From Oscheius sp. JU75 (lineage: Eukaryota > Nematoda > Chromadorea > Rhabditida > Rhabditidae): a stretch of 64,000 bases of DNA. Every line of letters begins with the position of its first letter. The first letter of the stretch is position 1. The notes below the pieces were generated by a model. The model was given only the letters and a program-made list of their open reading frames with translations, was not told where the DNA came from and did not search any database. This document shows positions 62,165 to 64,000 of this stretch, in pieces. The DNA lies in the NCBI GenBank assembly GCA_037178855.1, contig JASJZC010000001.1, forward strand, positions 5,952,001 to 6,016,000. The letters run 5' to 3'. The translations under genes and the position numbers were made by a program.

Positions 62165-64000
62165 TCACCTTCTGAAGGCTGTGGTATAAACTTTTTGATC
62201 GGGAGACTCGTGCTCATAGTAGGTGGAATGACCGACGTTGACCATCTGATTGATAGCTTGAAGTTCCTTCCTCGGACTTTGATTCAGGTTGTATTTGTAG
62301 CGACGTTCGATTTGGTTCGTAGTCGAGCTGAGAGACGTCACGTTGACTTGGAACTGAAAAATGGATACATATCTCTGCAACCAGACAGTCATTTGGAATT
62401 AGATCTAGACTCACTCTCTCTCCAATGGTCCTCTTCATCGGCAAGCTCCCGAAATTTGAGGTCTTCGGCATTAGAATTAGTTTGTCCTGAGCCGCTTCCA
62501 GTGTCTTGACGAAGCTTTCGACTCTGGGCAAAAAAACCTTGTTGTAGTAGGTTATAAGATCGACCTTTTCACAGTTCGAGGGACCGGGGGAACCTGGAAT
62601 GGTCGACGATTTAGTTAGGCTGGCTTCAGTTACCTGTGACAGAGTCAGCACTCGTTGGGATAGTCGAGCCACAGCGTAACTTGACCGGATTAGACGTCGA
62701 GTCACGAGAGTTTCCGTCGTCACTTGGAGAGGTACCACCCCTGAAAAGCATGACTAGTCATGAATCGATCCAGAACTCACACTGAAGAATCTACATTGAT
62801 CTCCCGGTAGATATAGGAGTTGCACTGAGGCTGGTGTCTATAGTGGGCAATGAGATCCATGAAGGTGCAGGGGACCATAAGGTACTTGGCCACCGCATAG
62901 ACCACACATAAAAGGTTCTGATCGAGATGGCGATTGAGCATCAGAGATGTCTCGTTCCGCAATACGTGGTCTAGAAGAGTCCAGCACATTCTCTTCCCAA
63001 TCTCGGTGATCTTTACCCGGTCACAGAGGTCGTTCAGTCGACCACAGGCAAGAAAGTAGACCTGGAAAGTACGAATGATTCGGGCTCGTTCTTTTTATGG
63101 TACAATGTATGATTTCTCAGTCTATCAACGAGAAAATATCTCTCTTGATATCATAGGATAAGGAATAGAAAAGTTGGCACTCGTACGAAAAGACACAGCT
63201 ACTCTAGAGGCCGGCGTCACGAAGTTCAATTTCTGTCCCACTGCACCCAATTCCCTGGAAAATGGTTATTTTCAAATTTTCTCGTCTTGAGGTTTTAAAT
63301 GAGATCGAATATACAATGTGTGAAATATACAGGTTCCTTGGATCTATCGTTGTTATAAGCGGGCACTTGCAGCTCTTAGTCTGGGTTAGTTTTTGAGGCC
63401 AAATCACCATAGTATAGTGGTTGTGAAACAGAAAACATGTCTAAAATATTGCCCTCACCTTCCCAACAAACTGTATCAGCGTGATACTACTGGCTATTGG
63501 CTTGGCCGGCGTCTCGCTTCCATCCTCCAGTCTCATCCTCTTGACCGGAGAGTACTTCTCAGCAAGCATCTTTGGCTGCTTCCAGGCAACATCGCACGAA
63601 GGTATACAACCTGGATTCTTGCTCACAGCCAGCCAGATGGGACTCTGCTCTGTCCAGCCCAACTCTTCTAGGACTTCCTCCTCCTTCTTGTTCAAATGCT
63701 TGACCATCTCTCGACTGAGCTCAGGGAGAGCTCTCACAACGAGCTGTACAGCCTTTTGGAAGCAGATTGGTTCGAGGTTGAGGAGCTGAAAAAGGATTTA
63801 GGCAGCAGGTAAGATTCTTACATCAATGCTCCAAGGAAACTCTCTCTTGCTGTTGTAGGAGAAGAAGACGAGTTCGAGGACACAGACGGCGATGGACTGG
63901 AGGAACTCCTCCTTCTGGTAGACGTTCTGAAACTTTTTTCATCCAGGTAGTGTATTAATTTAGGTCGTTGCGGGGGCCCATATTGCGCACAAGGGAAAAA
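62165..64000 (-). CDS. lin-35: Retinoblastoma-family pocket protein, C-terminal half (5' end off the window)
   Basis: Exons from the right: 63926-63822, 63785-63459, 63380-63331, 63254-63203, 63061-62781, 62740-62634, 62593-62415 and 62353-62165. Pocket A shows VYQKEEFLQSIAVCVLELVFFSY..FPW and REMVKHLNKKEEEVLEELGW. After a short spacer, pocket B shows FVTPASR, VYFLACGRLNDLC, NETSLMLNRHLDQNLLCVVY and LITYYNKVFLPRVESFV. These match the cyclin-fold landmarks of Rb/p107/p130 (RHLDQ, then YN.VF). In nematodes the single family member is LIN-35, a transcriptional repressor working with E2F/DREAM. The 63203 donor was chosen by phase; an extra short stretch (VAVSF) may belong to that exon. The N-terminal third lies beyond the right edge. 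Confidence 0.8.

Noticed and set aside
63395-63425. tRNA-like 'atagtatagtggttgtg'
   Set aside because: Only an A-box-like stretch; no B box or foldable arms within 80 bp, and it lies in an intron of the Rb-like gene.

Overview
The window is animal nuclear DNA and almost certainly from a nematode. Most introns are only 35-50 nt and end in TTTNCAG or TTTTAG. The gene content is also nematode-like: SRI/SRH-type and SRX-like serpentine chemoreceptors, small secreted C-type lectins, rapidly diverging GPI-type CUB-cassette surface proteins, and a LIN-35/retinoblastoma protein. Species cannot be told from the sequence. All gene models were spliced by hand from GT/AG sites, reading phase and protein continuity; exon limits are given in each entry.

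Layout. 0-2.2 kb: a serpentine receptor running off the left edge and the relic of another. 3.5-17.5 kb: the most unusual block. A multi-exon gene of about 2,010 codons encodes a SecA-like DEAD motor followed by a helical/TPR-like region, a hydrophobic Gly/Ala/Lys-rich region and an OTU-like C-terminus. It is followed after 111 bp by a coiled-coil protein with a two-helix membrane tail, and after another 119 bp by a coiled-coil protein ending in a CxLM (CAAX-like) box. That last gene has a duplicate 1.5 kb further on. The short gaps, each with a pyrimidine-rich acceptor just before the next ATG, look like a trans-spliced operon. A lysine-rich LEA-like gene and fragments lie between the duplicates. 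19.6-21.4 kb: two C-type lectins. 22.1-28.8 kb: two complete serpentine receptors, the second carrying a mariner copy in intron 1 and a LINE relic split by a MITE in a later intron. 29.8-39.0 kb: a CUB-like GPI-type protein, a nearly intact mariner, an SLC17-like MFS transporter and a CUB-cassette protein. 39.3-43.5 kb: a NEDD4-type HECT ligase. 43.5-47.3 kb: gene-poor, with a hAT-like MITE. 47.3-56.7 kb: two more CUB-cassette genes, one a two-cassette protein of 1,058 aa. 57.3-64.0 kb: a serpentine receptor, a membrane RING protein, a coiled-coil protein and the 3' half of lin-35/Rb.

How the genes relate. Receptors, lectins and CUB-cassette proteins are secreted or membrane genes typical of environmental sensing and host-microbe contact. 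NEDD4 and LIN-35 are conserved housekeeping anchors. The SecA-OTU block stands apart: a bacterial-type motor fused to a possible deubiquitinase, with two neighbours predicted to be tethered to membranes (one by a transmembrane tail, one by a prenyl group). No function is established for this block; a membrane-associated complex or a selfish/defence role is only inference.
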